Assembly (NCBI GenBank): GCA_905331475.1 | Contig: CAJNYU010002338.1 | Location: forward strand, 186,001 to 250,000 | Reading direction: 5' to 3' | DNA length: 64,000 nucleotides | Source: Rotaria socialis | Taxonomy: Eukaryota > Rotifera > Eurotatoria > Philodinida > Philodinidae | Shown here: positions 34,008 to 46,597 of the stretch, in pieces | Layout of the letters: each line of letters starts with the position of its first letter | Numbering within the stretch: the first letter of the stretch is position 1 | Position numbers and translations under genes: made by a program | Notes under the pieces: generated by a model | Seen by the model: the letters and a program-made list of their open reading frames with translations, nothing else | What the model was told of the DNA's origin: nothing | Databases searched by the model: none

Positions 34008-36045
34008 GCAAAGTTCTCCAATATGTTTTGTAAAGTACAATCTAGAAGAAGTTGTAAATCATAAAGATAGAATCTTAACCCAATAGTTTTTCTGTTTCAT
34101 TCTTCGACATATCATAACAGAGTTTTAAAGAGTACGTTCCACTTCGTTACAGACATTGATAGAAATTGTTCATAAATAATCAAAGACTGTGTATAACAAT
34201 AATATCATTTTGTGTTATATACAATAGCTCCTCGATATATATTTGGGTGATTGCTTACAAGGATGGTGAAGAAAACTCAGTCAGATAAACAGAAGAGGAT
34301 ATCTCGTTGTGATTAGATCTAACGGCTATATCATCGAAATGAAATTGTTGCGCAAATATTTTTCATAATTTGCTTAACAACATAAATCTTTTGATTTGTC
34401 GATTAAATTGATTTGATTCATTATGATCGATCTATCGCTAAAAATAACATTTGAACATGATGAAGAACTATATTACTTTTTCAATTCAATTAAGTACATT
34501 ATTTGTAAACTATCGATTGAATTGTATTCACAAATTTAACAGAGTAAAACCAATATATAATTTTCGACAAGTTTACAATAAATATATACAAAATGAGATG
34601 ATGAAATATCGAGCAGTTCAGATAATCATTGGCAATGGCCAATAGAAACAACACATGTATGATTAAATGGCGTCTACTAACGCCATCGACTTTGAAATAG
34701 ATGTTATTAAATGTTACAAAATAGAAGATTCGAATATTTAAGATTTCTGTAATCATTCTGATTGAAGTACTTCTTCCTGGTGGCTTTATAGTATAATGTC
34801 TATTTCTCTATGTATTTGAATAATAATATTGATCTTCTCGTATCGTAATGGTGCTCGGTAATCCGATTCTCTTGGTCTCTTTATTTCTTAATGTTTTATT
34901 TTTATTTTGAAACAATACAAGAAAATATCATCTATTTATTACAAATGGATCAACATGGATAATTAAAGTCATCACTTGAATCTTTAATATAAAAATGGCT
35001 ACTTCATTTCATGTATTGAGTTTGACTTGATATTATGTGCAATATAAGTGTGATATATCAATAAAATGTAATCTTCTAGAAACTAACACAAAAACACATT
35101 TATTTAACTAATCTGACTACATGAAGAAACTTCAACGAATAATAAAACATTTGAAATTATTTATACATCAACTAGTAGACAAAAGTCTATACTTAGCATA
35201 ACATTCACATAGTAATCCAGTTTGTTCCTTCAAACCACCAAATCTAGTTAGCTTTGTCAATAATGTGCTTTAATTCTTCACTATAGTTCAAATCGGAATC
35301 AAGCGTAGTCAACAGCTTTGTTAACTTCAATTGTTAATCGCCATTTGTTAAAATATCATGTTGTGTCTATCTAGGTGATTGATATCAAAATAACGTTCAA
35401 ATGAGCAATCAATGATGTTTAAAAACTATTTGAGACATAGATTATCTTATGCTAGGATTTTATGAATTAGATATTTAATATCGAATTTCACTATAGATTT
35501 TTTTCTAGCAGCACATAAAAACGAAAAATTTCTATGATTTTCATTCAAATAATTAATTAAAATGATACAATGATATGTTAAATAGTTTGTTCTTCCTTTT
35601 AGTCACTATTAATTAGCTAATGTTAAATCATCATGACGACAAAAATCAATATGAATAAGATATTTTTCATTCTATAAATTTTCCTCTGTTATTTACAATA
35701 ACTTTATTGATCAAATTCAACTGAATAAATTTCTTCTTATTCTTCTCAATATTTTGTTATGCTTCACAAATATTTGTTTTTTTTTCTGAGAGTTTATGTT
35801 ATAAATAACTGAACATTATTAAGATAAAAAAAATCGAACAATCGAAATCGACAATGTCGAAACTCTACTTCTTGAGGAACAGAAAAATAAAGAAATAAAA
35901 ACCCGCTTCACAAATCATGCTGCACATGATATGGTTAGAATTACTCTAACGTTAGTCTTATAATAAGATTCTTCAAAGATTTTACTACCTTATGAGATAG
36001 AACTGAAACATTGTAGGAAATATTATTTTAGAGAAACATCATTAA
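34008..36045. other. Intergenic spacer (2.0 kb)
   Basis: AT-rich DNA upstream of ENDOV. Two short opposing open frames near 34451-34756 have no protein character. Nothing else recognised. Confidence 0.5.
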
Positions 36046-36131
36046 CCTTTTCCGGTCGGCTATTTAAAAAATGCCATGCTCGCTCTCCTAAGAGGAAATG
36101 TTTCCGCTTGGATACGTCCGACCGGAAAGGG
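36046..36131. mobile_element. 86-bp piggyBac-like mini-element with TTAA target sites
   Basis: TTAA at 36042-36045 and 36132-36135. The terminal inverted repeats are CCTTTTCCGGTCGG and, at the other end, CCGACCGGAAAGGG, close to the CCCTTT termini of piggyBac elements. Only about 60 bp lies between them. Its ends resemble those at 23432 and 24289. Confidence 0.8.
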
Positions 36132-36135
36132 TTAA

Positions 36136-37278
36136 AGAACCGTATAGTACAATTTAATGTTAGGATTTGATCAAATATAAATAGTTCTCGTATCAATTAT
36201 TTTAATGTATTAGTGAAAAGTCATCGATGATTGACTATTGTCAACAACTATTTCAAGCTATATTATAGCCATAGTTAATTTCTTATAAAGTTTAATTAGT
36301 TCGAGCACAGTCATTAATGCTCATAGTATTCCTAGATGATAATTAAAGATATGATCCATGTAGACATATATAGGAAGTTGAATTTAAATTTTCACGTAGA
36401 AGATTAACTAGAGAAGCAGTCGTTTCGATGGTTTGTCTTCTCAGAATAATTATGAAATTTATTAATTAACAATGCATTTTCTTACAATTAAATGATATTT
36501 TATCGAATTATCAATCAATGATACTGAGTATGAATTTTTTTAATGAACTCAACAATGGATTTGATTGAATTAAAACAAGACAATAATCGTCTTAGATACT
36601 TATAGATCTCACTCTTATATAAGAAATTCATGTTCTCGTATCCTTTTTATTCTTCTACTTCTGTGACATTCATGATTATCAATTTCTTCACGAATGAAAA
36701 ATATAAATGATATCATACTAATTAAATGTAATTTTCGTATCGATTCATTTTGAAATGTAATCGTAGAATGTACAACATTATTTGATTTTGTTGATTCAAT
36801 ATTTGTACATTACTGTGTCGATGAATTGCAAAAATCTGTCGATAAACGCCTTACCACATGAATAAAAACGAACTTCTATAATTACTATCATGTTCTGTAA
36901 AATACAATTAGTATGAGCATTAGAGTAAACTAGTACTAATTAAAAAAATTTAATAACAGAATTTTTGCTTGTTTGCCAATAATAAAAGAAAATTTTACTT
37001 TTTAAATATTGATATGATTTTCCTTCGCAGTTTCTTGCCTTAACTTACATGTCAAACTCTCGTTTTCCAAAAAACAAAATCAAATTCTTAACATGAATTT
37101 GTTATCATATTTTAATTGGCATGCCATTTTCAGCGAGAAAACAAACTGTGCTCCATAATTGGCTATAGAAAAAAAAGTACAAAATACATATTTTCGTTTG
37201 CTTTCATCCTTATTTCTATGAATTTGAAAAACAAAGTTATTGCATGATACTCGAGTAATACATGACGATATTTTTTAT
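36136..37278. other. 3' flank of NT5DC1 and spacer
   Basis: AT-rich sequence; no gene or repeat recognised. Confidence 0.5.
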
Positions 37279-38688
37279 TCATTTTTTCGATAGCAGAACA
37301 AAATGCTGCGTCTTTTCATCATGTTGAAATTGATGATCTAAGTCAACTTGAGTTGCTAATACACTTAAACAACTTAAACTCAAATGTGCATATTTAGTAA
37401 TATAAGTATACCAATAAGATGATAAAGATGGTAATGCAACATCAGGTTCAGTTTGTTCGAGTTTTCTTCGATTTATATTATCATCACCATCATCATCATC
37501 GTTGAAAATAATTGAATCTGATGGAGAACTAAAAAAACTGGAGAAATATTTAGATTTACTCCCTCTAATATACGATTCATCCTTTGTTAATGATTGATTT
37601 ATTAAATGATGTTTAGTTGTATGAACAATTGTTGGCGGTGAATCAAATTCAAGTTCTTCAATAATTACTCCCGCCAGCCAATTTGTATAACGTTTTAATG
37701 AATTTATATCGGATTTTATATGATCTCCAAAATAGATGACAATCGGCTCTTGTTTACTTATTTGACTCATAATTATTTGTAAATCTTCACTATTACCCAA
37801 TGAATAAATGTAATTTTGATTAAAATCTTTAACTATTTCATCAATAGTAACTGGAAGAATGTTATCTTCATCGATAAATCGATGAAATGATCTCTTATTT
37901 AAATCATTAAAAAATGAAGGCTTCTTACAATCAACAATAATCAAATCAAATAAATTTTGCCAATCATCACCAAATGCATAACTTGCTAATAGATTTGTAT
38001 AATCGAAACGCGAATTTGTTGCTAAAAATAATTTTTTGTTCGATTTTTTCAACTTTTCTAACCATTGTCGAACATCCAAACGTTTATAAATAAATTTATT
38101 TGGATTTTCACGTATTGATGAAAAATAATTTCCACGTTGAAAATCATTAAATAAATATTCAAATCCACTCAAAAGATCAATGAGAAAGAAATTATATTTT
38201 TTCTCCGGATCGATTTTATGATTTGAACATTTTTCATATAAATTTTCTTTATCAATTAAATCAACAATATTTGCTATTAAATACGATACACAATGTTCAA
38301 AATACGTAAAAATACATAGAAATCGTTTAGTTTTATCTTCTTCGATATCTTGTAAAGCATTTGGATAAATTTCTTTTATATTTTCGAAGGATAAACGTGT
38401 ATTAACACCATGTAATGCTGTATGAACTAAACCATTTGAATCTAATTGAATTAAATTTCCATATGAACTATCATAAATTAAAGCTTTAACACCAAAATCA
38501 TTATCGTATGGAATCTTAAGTAGATGGGAATTGTATTGATATGTATCGATAATATATTGACGAAGTGATTCATAAATTAATGTATGTAGTTCGAGTAATC
38601 GATAACGAATCAATGTATGATCTAAATCAAAACCTATCCAATCGCATGATGATAGTGAAAAAGTTTTGTTCGTTGAAGTTGAGGTCAT
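37279..38688 (-). CDS. NT5DC1: 5'-nucleotidase domain-containing protein 1 (HAD family)
   Basis: A single intronless open frame of 469 aa, unusual among its multi-exon neighbours. HAD motif I is at residues 20-25 (FDLDHT, nucleophile D21 and acid D23). It is followed by YRLLELHTLIYESL, very like human NT5DC1. Later blocks are LDVRQWLEKLKKSNKKLFLATNSRFDY (motif II region, T/S-containing), FDLIIVDCKKPSFF (Lys of motif III) and VIYFGDHIKSDI (motif IV, GDxxxxD). The order and spacing match the cN-II-like 5'-nucleotidase group. The true substrate of NT5DC1 is not established. The C-terminal 90 residues include an acidic NDDDDGDDN patch. The lack of introns could mean a retrocopy, but no poly-A tail or target duplication was seen. 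Confidence 0.93.
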   Translation of the reverse strand: MTSTSTNKTFSLSSCDWIGFDLDHTLIRYRLLELHTLIYESLRQYIIDTYQYNSHLLKIPYDNDFGVKALIYDSSYGNLIQLDSNGLVHTALHGVNTRLSFENIKEIYPNALQDIEEDKTKRFLCIFTYFEHCVSYLIANIVDLIDKENLYEKCSNHKIDPEKKYNFFLIDLLSGFEYLFNDFQRGNYFSSIRENPNKFIYKRLDVRQWLEKLKKSNKKLFLATNSRFDYTNLLASYAFGDDWQNLFDLIIVDCKKPSFFNDLNKRSFHRFIDEDNILPVTIDEIVKDFNQNYIYSLGNSEDLQIIMSQISKQEPIVIYFGDHIKSDINSLKRYTNWLAGVIIEELEFDSPPTIVHTTKHHLINQSLTKDESYIRGSKSKYFSSFFSSPSDSIIFNDDDDGDDNINRRKLEQTEPDVALPSLSSYWYTYITKYAHLSLSCLSVLATQVDLDHQFQHDEKTQHFVLLSKK

Positions 38689-41104
38689 TTCTATTTCTCA
38701 CTTATATTTTCTGTATTAAAAACAACAAGCAGTATAAAACAAGTGGACGAATAGAAAATAACACTGTGGACAAAATATGTAAGATAAAATAAAATGATGT
38801 AGCAATAGAAATTTTATGTAACTCATATATGGACGAACGCAAAACATGCACAAAAGATGGTACCACTATATTGTATCGTTGAATATTCTAGAGAATAGTG
38901 TCGTTGAAAGTTCTTCAGGATACTCAAATATTATTTTTGTATAATTTATTTTGAGGAAAAAAAGCCGCGATTGTGAATTGATCAAAATGTCGAGCTCATA
39001 GTCAGAAATACTAATCCTGTGATAAATGGTGAGAGCGACTGTTGATGCGACTCGATACATCATCGAAAGTCTTTCTCTTTTTTTCACTGTATACTTTAGA
39101 TAACAAGAAAAATGATTGACAATCATAAAGAATACATCTCATGGCAAATTTACACTTTATTTTGTAAAAGTACAATTATATGTATTATTACATATTTTGT
39201 TAAATATAGAAATTGTTAACAAAGAAAAAGATTACAAAAAAGAAACAGAATAAATTGAATAAGAATGATTTGTTGTCGCATTTCATTGAATAATGATATT
39301 ACGAATTAATGGCAACTTTGTTCACTAGGAGTGCTTTGATGTTTGACTATTTCTCTCGATCATTTTGGTTCATCTTGTGTAATGTTTTACATTAGTGAAG
39401 TGGATTTTTCTAATGCTTTCGACAGTTGATGAAAGTTATAATAGCCGCTAGAACATATTACGTGGTTCCATTGGAATATGGTCAATATTGAATATCGAAT
39501 ACTGAAACCAGCTAGACGAAAAATTCATGTTCTTTTTATTATTGCCTATTTAATTTTTGTTCTTAACTATTACGCAGCACTAGTGACCTGTTTCAATACT
39601 CTGCAACACTTAACTTAACCTGAGTTTCAATAACAAACATAGTTGTAAATACGATTGATATTGAAAATTTTCAGCTTCAACGATATGACATAACGGATGA
39701 GCGACAACGAGTTAAATAATATTTTTAAAAATTAGAGCAAAAGCTGTGTTTCTCAGTTGACTCAGATAAGGTTCTTGTCGTAGTTAAAATTTCGGCAAAC
39801 AGTGTGACTTCGATACGATATATAGATAGAAGAAAGAGTTTTCTACATATTCTCGATGAAGTGCGTAACCCATTCAACTTTATGGGAAATAAAATTTTGA
39901 TTGTCATGATTTAATAATCATTCATGTAAACATACAAACATACTTGCATCAAGTTTCTCATGTTTATATCCAATATTTATGTAGAATTCAATGTCATCAA
40001 CAACAAAAAATATAGACAACGTGTTTTCAATAAAATCGAAAAATTTTTAACCTGAAAAAGAGACTGACTAAATAATAAATCAGTTTTGATCTATCTATTT
40101 TATGCAACGATTTCACTGTTACATGATGGATTACTTTGGAAGAGTCAAATTTTTCAAAATGCTTACCTGATATCATATATCACCAAATGGATGTCGTGCA
40201 GGATACAATTTAATCAGATATACTATGGAAAGTTGTATCTGACAAGGATTCTACTTTATGTTAATAATTGTGATTGTGGTGAAAAGAATAAATAAATATT
40301 TATTATTCATTAGCATTAGCATTAGCTGAATAAAAATAAAAATGAGTATGCTGTTGTACAATTCAATATAATGAATTCGTTGTTCCAGTCGTATTGTCAT
40401 TTTTCTCTCTCAGATAATGTTCAAATAAAAGTCGATAAGTCAAGGTTAGAAATTGATGTTAGAATCAATTTTTTATTTATGTACGTAAATATATATAATT
40501 ACTAATAAAATATTAATTTTATGGTTTGAACATTACTCTGGCGACAATGAATTTGTTGTTCAAGTTTTACATTGATAAATCTTATGTAAAAGATATTGAT
40601 TTATTTTCTATTAAATCTATATTTCATGGATTATGTTCGATGTGACTTATAAAAAAATATTCTTGTAAATGAATAATTGTTTGAGATTTGATTTATTAAA
40701 CAGATAAATAATTGTAAAAAAAGAGTGAGTCAATTAATAATATCGTGCCATGTTGTAATAGATGAGATTAATGTAGATGAATACTGTTCGTAGTTCAGAT
40801 ATCACCCGCTATTCATATGATTTATAATAATAATCACATTGAATTATTCTCGGTGAGCTTGAAATAGCACACCCAAGTACTGAAACTTTCTGTATATCAC
40901 ATGTTGATTTGATGTCGTGTCTCATAATTCTAAAGCAAGTTTTTAACACCGAAGCATGTATTTGACGACTCAGAATAGTAAAAAATCAATTCGATTACTA
41001 ATCCATTGAAAAATAGAACAACGTCCTATCTGATCTGACACACACACACACATCGGATGCATTAAAAAATGAAATAAAATAATAGAAAAAAACGAGAAAA
41101 AAGA
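38689..41104. other. Intergenic spacer (2.4 kb)
   Basis: 5' flank of NT5DC1 and 3' flank of the phosphatase gene. AT-rich; only short non-coding-like frames. A CA run lies at about 41040-41052. Confidence 0.5.
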
Positions 41105-42681
41105 TTACTTCATAGCTGATTGTATCGTTTGTTCATAGCGTTTCAACTGTGTAAGAAAATAAAAATTTGGGTTGATTATTTTTCTTTTTTCTTTCGTAAA
41201 CGAATATGCTTGATCAAATGTTTTCGAATGATATTTTATTAAATAGCCAATAACAAATGATGGACTACGACTAACTCCACCTTGGCAATGCACAAGAATA
41301 TTTTGGTTTAATAATAATTTCTGATGTATATATTCTAGTGTGTGATCGAAATATTGAAGAATATTTTCTCGACACGAATCATAACAAGGTAATTGAAGAT
41401 AATCAAATATTTTTTCATTTGCATAGTGACAAGGAATTGATGTTGAAATGTTAATGATTGATTTAATATCATTTTGTTTTAATAAATTCATATCTTCAGC
41501 ATCTTGTGCATTACCAAGATAAAGACCGGGTATTACTTCAGACATTGTATAGGATTCAATATCTGTTGTTAGAGAAGCATATGATATGTCGTTATCAGGA
41601 CAATCAGACAAACTGATATAACAAAATGTTGGATAGTATTGATAAAATTCATCGAATGATGATTGCAGTATATAAACTATTTTTTTAGAATCATATCGTT
41701 GTATTTCGTTCAATATACATTTCATTATTGGTGAAATTTCTTTTGGAACTGTTGAGTTTGAACATGAACATGAACACGAAGATCGTTGAATTGAATCATC
41801 ATAAAGAATAATAATTTCAGATTGATTTAAACGGTTTAATTGGTTTTGATCAAGAAAATTCTTTAAGCCACGACTTATTAAACGTTTTTTCGATAATTTA
41901 TCATTTATATTTAGTAAAAGCGATTCTTTTATACGTCGTTCATTATACCGCAATGGTGAACCACAATCAATTATTAATAGATTTTCATTTTGCATATTAA
42001 TTGCAGTTGTGATATAGGCTGATACTTGAGCTGAGGTTATCAAATTTGAAGAATTGCTTTTATCTCCTTGTTCATTTTCATTATTATTATCAATTACTAG
42101 TTTTTGCTGGCAGACAAGCATACTTGTAGTTGTTGTTGATGTTTGAAGGACTGATGTCAGTTGTGAATACGAAGGGTCATTTATATAAGTAAAACTTTTG
42201 CGACGTTGATAACTAGTTGAAGGCGAACAGTTTATCGTGTTCTCGAAGGAAGAAAGAGAAGAAAAGCATAGTACACTATGATTGTCGTCTTTTGCGTCAT
42301 CAAAATACCATTCTATTGGTTGAATGTAAAGGAAAAATAAATTTGTATTAGATGAGGTAATACAAAAATATGTAGGCATATACAATGAAAGAGCATTGGA
42401 GAATAATATTGTCCCAATGATATCGTAATAACAATTATTCACTCTCACATGATATGATTCTTTCTGACATAATTACCTGTTTTAGATTTTTTGTTTGGGT
42501 AAATTTTATCATTACTCAATTGAGTTACTAAATTTTGATATTCATTCTGTTCACTTAGAAGTCGCTTTCTACGTTTGATCGAAGGCATGACCGACTCATA
42601 AGTTGCAGCACGAAGAAGTTTTCGAGGATATTCTATGTTTGACATTTCTGATGATGTTTGTTTTGCTACAAAGTCTGCCAT
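41105..42681 (-). CDS. MAP kinase phosphatase-type dual-specificity phosphatase
   Basis: Two minus-strand exons, 42681-42477 and 42312-41105, phase 1, 164-bp intron, 470 aa. The catalytic domain is at about residues 320-470. It starts SEVIPGLYLGNAQDAEDMNLL, has the general-acid Asp region (LPCYDSCRENI), and carries the signature loop HCQGGVSRS with nucleophile C411 and R417. Upstream, about residues 165-290, is a rhodanese-like region (LLIIDCGSPLRYNERRIKESLLLNIN) followed by a basic cluster KLSKKRLISRG. This is the layout of MAP-kinase-binding domains in MKPs. The protein should dephosphorylate Thr/Tyr of a MAP kinase. The first 110 residues are polar and basic (SIKRRKRLL, a possible nuclear signal). 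Paralogue identity is not decidable. Confidence 0.92.
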
Positions 42682-44229
42682 AGCTAATCAATGTGTAATC
42701 TAGAAAAAGCAGGAACCATTTCCTTATATACATATCTACATAAAGAGAGAAAGAAAGAGAAAGTGTGCGTGACTCAAAAAAATCAATAAGAATGACACAA
42801 TGCCTACTTCTTCTTTCTTTTGCTAAAATAGAAAGAATCAGATTTTAAATGACTCATAACTCACATACTTATTCAGTACTATTAGTAAATACCCGAAGAG
42901 AGTTTCCATTGATATATTTGACTTCTCTATGCTTACTAAAATATGAAAATTAAAAAAAACTCGAATAACATCATTCATGATGCACCACGGGAAAATTTGA
43001 CTCATGTTGGAAGAACAAGAACCATTTGCTGACTCTTATCAATTTATTAACGTTAGAAACAAGAAACATTCCAGTTAACTGAAACAGAAACCTATCGATT
43101 GTACTTTTATACTTGTTTTCTATTTTTCAATATCATAATTACGTGAATCAATGATGAACTACATTCTTCTCATTTCGCAATTCATTATTGATTCAAAAAT
43201 AATTTCAGTAGTCGATTGTTGTTTCTGTGTTTTTGTTTTACATCATGACTTAAGTAATATTGTATAGAATTGCAACAGAAAAATCAGATATACTCACATA
43301 AAATCTATGTAACAGACAGAATGAATTGTTTTGATGTTCTTGATGATGAATCACATAGTGACAAAGACATTTTCTTTTCAAAGTCATCTCAACTGTAGCC
43401 ATGAATATATATTAGGAATGAGGAATGGTTCATTTGAGAAATTCCGAAATCTACACTGATAAAAAATAAATTTCTATTATTGCCATTGAAAGATAAATAG
43501 TTGCGGCTGATTTTTTAAAATTTCTATATAATTTCATGATCACCATAACTAAGAAGCTTTGAAGAATAATATTTTCCCAGCGTGGAATCACATTAAACCG
43601 GAAAAAAATTTACTCTTTGAATAAAGTTTTAGTGCGTTAAGATATCTGAGTACAATGATTAAATATTGATCTTCAACATTTTTTCCCCACAATATTTTAC
43701 TATTCATACGATCAAAAATGCCAAGAAACTGTGATGTACATACTTACAATAATTCATTCTTCCGATTTTTGCATATTATATCATGCATAGTACGAAAAAC
43801 GAAAGCTTGATAAAATAACTGATCATAAGTCTAAAGCAAAACATAGTATTTTACATTAACAATGCACAAATAGTAATTTCACGTCGAACGCTCAATTTCT
43901 CTCTTCATTTCATAAACCTATTATAAGAATTCTCAGTAATATAGACCTTTGAAAATGATAGTTTTTATATTTCATCTGCTCTGATATGGATGCTGAATAT
44001 TTAACTTTTTTAAAATTGAGTCATTGCATCACACAGTAGTAATACTATCACGTAAATGAATTTCGCAAGAGAAATGGCTTGAATGAAATAACAGATCGTG
44101 AAAAAGTTCTTTCTTAATTTTATCTTTTAATATAGCGTAAAAACTTCATCGCAAAGATTTGCTAGTTTTCTTGCCTGAAAGACCAAAGGCTAACACGTGT
44201 GAAGAACATTTTCCATTATACAATCTTCT
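42682..44229. other. Intergenic spacer (1.5 kb)
   Basis: 5' flank of the phosphatase gene; AT-rich, with a short GA-rich stretch near 42745-42762. No gene recognised. Confidence 0.5.
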
Positions 44230-44237
44230 CTTCACGC

Positions 44238-45117
44238 TAGTGTACTGCAGCCGGGTCGGGTAACCGGCACCCGACCCGACCCGGTACCTGGGTCCGGGTG
44301 AAAAGCTCCGGGTCGGGCCGGGTGCCGGTTCTGGAAAAAAAAGTCGGGTCGGGCTGAGGAATTTTCAAAAAACCGACACCCGACCGGCCAACTAGTGATA
44401 TCTAGAAGAAACATGAAATTTTCAGATATCATTGTCGATTTCAGTCATTTCAGTCATAGGAATGTGAATCTGATTGGGTTATTATTCACTAATATATTCA
44501 ATAGTCACGACGGGTCACCTAACCTAACCCACAAACACGATTGTTCTACTTATATGTTAAAGAAACTTCGCTAAGTGTGCTAGCTGCTTTATATAACTGA
44601 TCTATTACCGCCTCACATTTACATGAATCATCGTAAGTATCCATTCTCACATACTTCTACATGTTCATTAATTTTTACTTTTTATCCTAGCTCAGCTCTT
44701 CATCATCTCTTCTACCACAAAAACGTAGTTTTTAATGTTATATATTATTGATTGTAAGTATTCATTTCTCTATAATTTCTCATTTGAATTCACTTCTATT
44801 TTATCTTCTAGACCTTAGTTGAACAACAAAAACATTGTTTTTGATGTTATTTATTATTTTTATTGATCTTTTATTATCAATTATTTATTATCTATTATTT
44901 ATTATCGATTATTTATCTCATTGAGATCATCTCACTAATAAACTATTAGCAAAATTTTGACCACAATCCGGTCGGGTGCCGGTCGGTTACCGGGTATAGT
45001 TGTCCGGGTCCGGTTCGGGTCCGGGCGTAAGGCCACCGGGTCCGGGCGGTTCCGGGTGTGGGAAAAATCAGTCGGGTCGGCTCCGGGTATGAAAAGTTGC
45101 ACCCGTGCAGGACACTA
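44238..45117. mobile_element. hAT-like foldback element with CCGGGTCGGG repeat arms
   Basis: 880 bp flanked by an exact 8-bp target duplication CTTCACGC (44230-44237 and 45118-45125). The ends are inverted matches: TAGTGTACTGCAGCCGGGT on the left, and the reverse complement TAGTGTCCTGCACGGGTGC on the right. The outer 170 bp on the left and 150 bp on the right are GC-rich arrays of CCGGGT, CGGGTCGGG and CCGGTT units. The roughly 550-bp centre is AT-rich and unrelated to the arms. The 8-bp duplication and TAG ends fit hAT. No transposase frame is present; short frames in the arms are repeat artefacts. Confidence 0.88.
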
Positions 45118-45125
45118 CTTCACGC

Positions 45126-46309
45126 TACTGGAAATCAGAAGGAAACCTTTATCAATTGAAAAGTTCGATCTTGTTATGTTCTCTTTCATTGCGATTTTCT
45201 AATGCTACGGATAGGTGATTTTGCGTAAATAAAAATAAAATTTTCAAATTCAGGGTTGCATTCAAAATCGATATTCTTCTCAAGTTTTTTGCTAACGAAC
45301 TGTTTTGATTGATTAAATGATTTTAATAAAAATTAGTTTTCACTGTGAGCAAAATGCCAGATTCATAAATTGACTCACGTATGTCAGAAAAAAATTTCCG
45401 TTTTAAATAAAACTGTCTTCAACGGTAGCTGTTACAGGGGCATTCGAAAACTTTCAAACTAATATCAGAATATTATCACTTCAATTACATTCATACATTA
45501 AATACATATAAAATTCTGAATACGTGGAGTAAACGTATTAATCAAGCGTATCTTCGTTTTCACTAATTTTCAGCAAGTTGCAAAGTAGGAATTTAGCCGA
45601 ACGTGTAACCGAAATTCTTCAGTGAGTTATTTCGATCAAAAGAATTCATAGAACTTTCCCAATAAAGACTTCACTCTTTCAAACACAAAAAAGACTGCTA
45701 AGTTGTACGGATGAGTTCGTATCATGCTTTACTGAAATAGAAAATCAATGGAAAAAATTTAGCACCATTCTTCAGTTTTGATCATCTTCATGGAAACTGA
45801 ATACAAAACATAAGTCAGATGGCATATTAACATTACCTTAAAGGTGTCTAGTCGATTATGACAAGATTATGAATGGCCTGATTGTTACCCTCTTCCATGT
45901 TTTAACAGAAAAAATTACCGTTCATTAACACTAGTCAAGTTAGTTAGATTATGTTTGTTCCTAATACGAAATAGTTATGCTCAAGAGAGAATGCATTTGT
46001 ACAAAAATCAATTAGTATTGATTTGTAGCATAGGCTGACATCTATGATTATATATCAAATCTATAGCGAAATATATCTATATTATTCTCCATTAATTATC
46101 TGATAAAACATTTTTCCAGAAAATTTAGAAAAATTTACTCCAATTTGAAAAGAAGAAACATTGTTCTGATTGATAATCCATCAAATATCTAATATAATCC
46201 AAGGGAAATATTCACAATTCTACTTTATAAGCACCTATTACAATAGAGTGTATTTCATCTCACGTCATTTTAATATTTCTCGTAATTTCTCAAGACTCAA
46301 ACTACAAAG
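45126..46309. other. Intergenic spacer (1.2 kb)
   Basis: AT-rich; should contain the NEDD8 promoter near its right end. Nothing else seen. Confidence 0.5.
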
Positions 46310-46597
46310 ATGATGATCAAAGTGAAAACATTAACTGGTAAAGAAATTGAAGTTGATATTGATGGAACTGATAAAATCGAACGTATTAAGGAACGTGTTG
46401 AAGAAAAAGAAGGTAGACGACCAAATAATATATTTTTTAATTGATAAGCTATTTTTCGTTAAATAGGTATCCCTCCACCACAACAACGACTTATATTCGG
46501 TGGAAAACAAATGATGGATGACAAAACAGTTAGTGAATACAATGTCAACGCTGGAAGCGTTCTTCATTTAGTCTTAGCACTACGTGGTGGGTGTTAA
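46310..46597 (+). CDS. NEDD8: NEDD8 ubiquitin-like protein
   Basis: Two exons, 46310-46412 and 46467-46597, with a 54-bp GT-AG intron in phase 1, give 77 aa. The sequence starts [17 protein letters not shown] and runs through [19 protein letters not shown] to HLVLALRGG. This is NEDD8 rather than ubiquitin: ALRGG replaces the ubiquitin ending RLRGG, and [10 protein letters not shown] is the NEDD8 form. Only one residue (Cys) follows the terminal Gly-Gly, so maturation removes a single amino acid; human NEDD8 has a five-residue tail. NEDD8 is conjugated to cullins and activates cullin-RING ubiquitin ligases. An AATAAA-type signal lies about 60 bp after the stop. Confidence 0.97.

Noticed and set aside
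44232-45202. Gly/Arg/Pro-rich frames at 44232-44432 (-) and 44957-45202 (+)
   Set aside because: They lie in the CCGGGT repeat arms of the hAT-like element; composition reflects the repeat.
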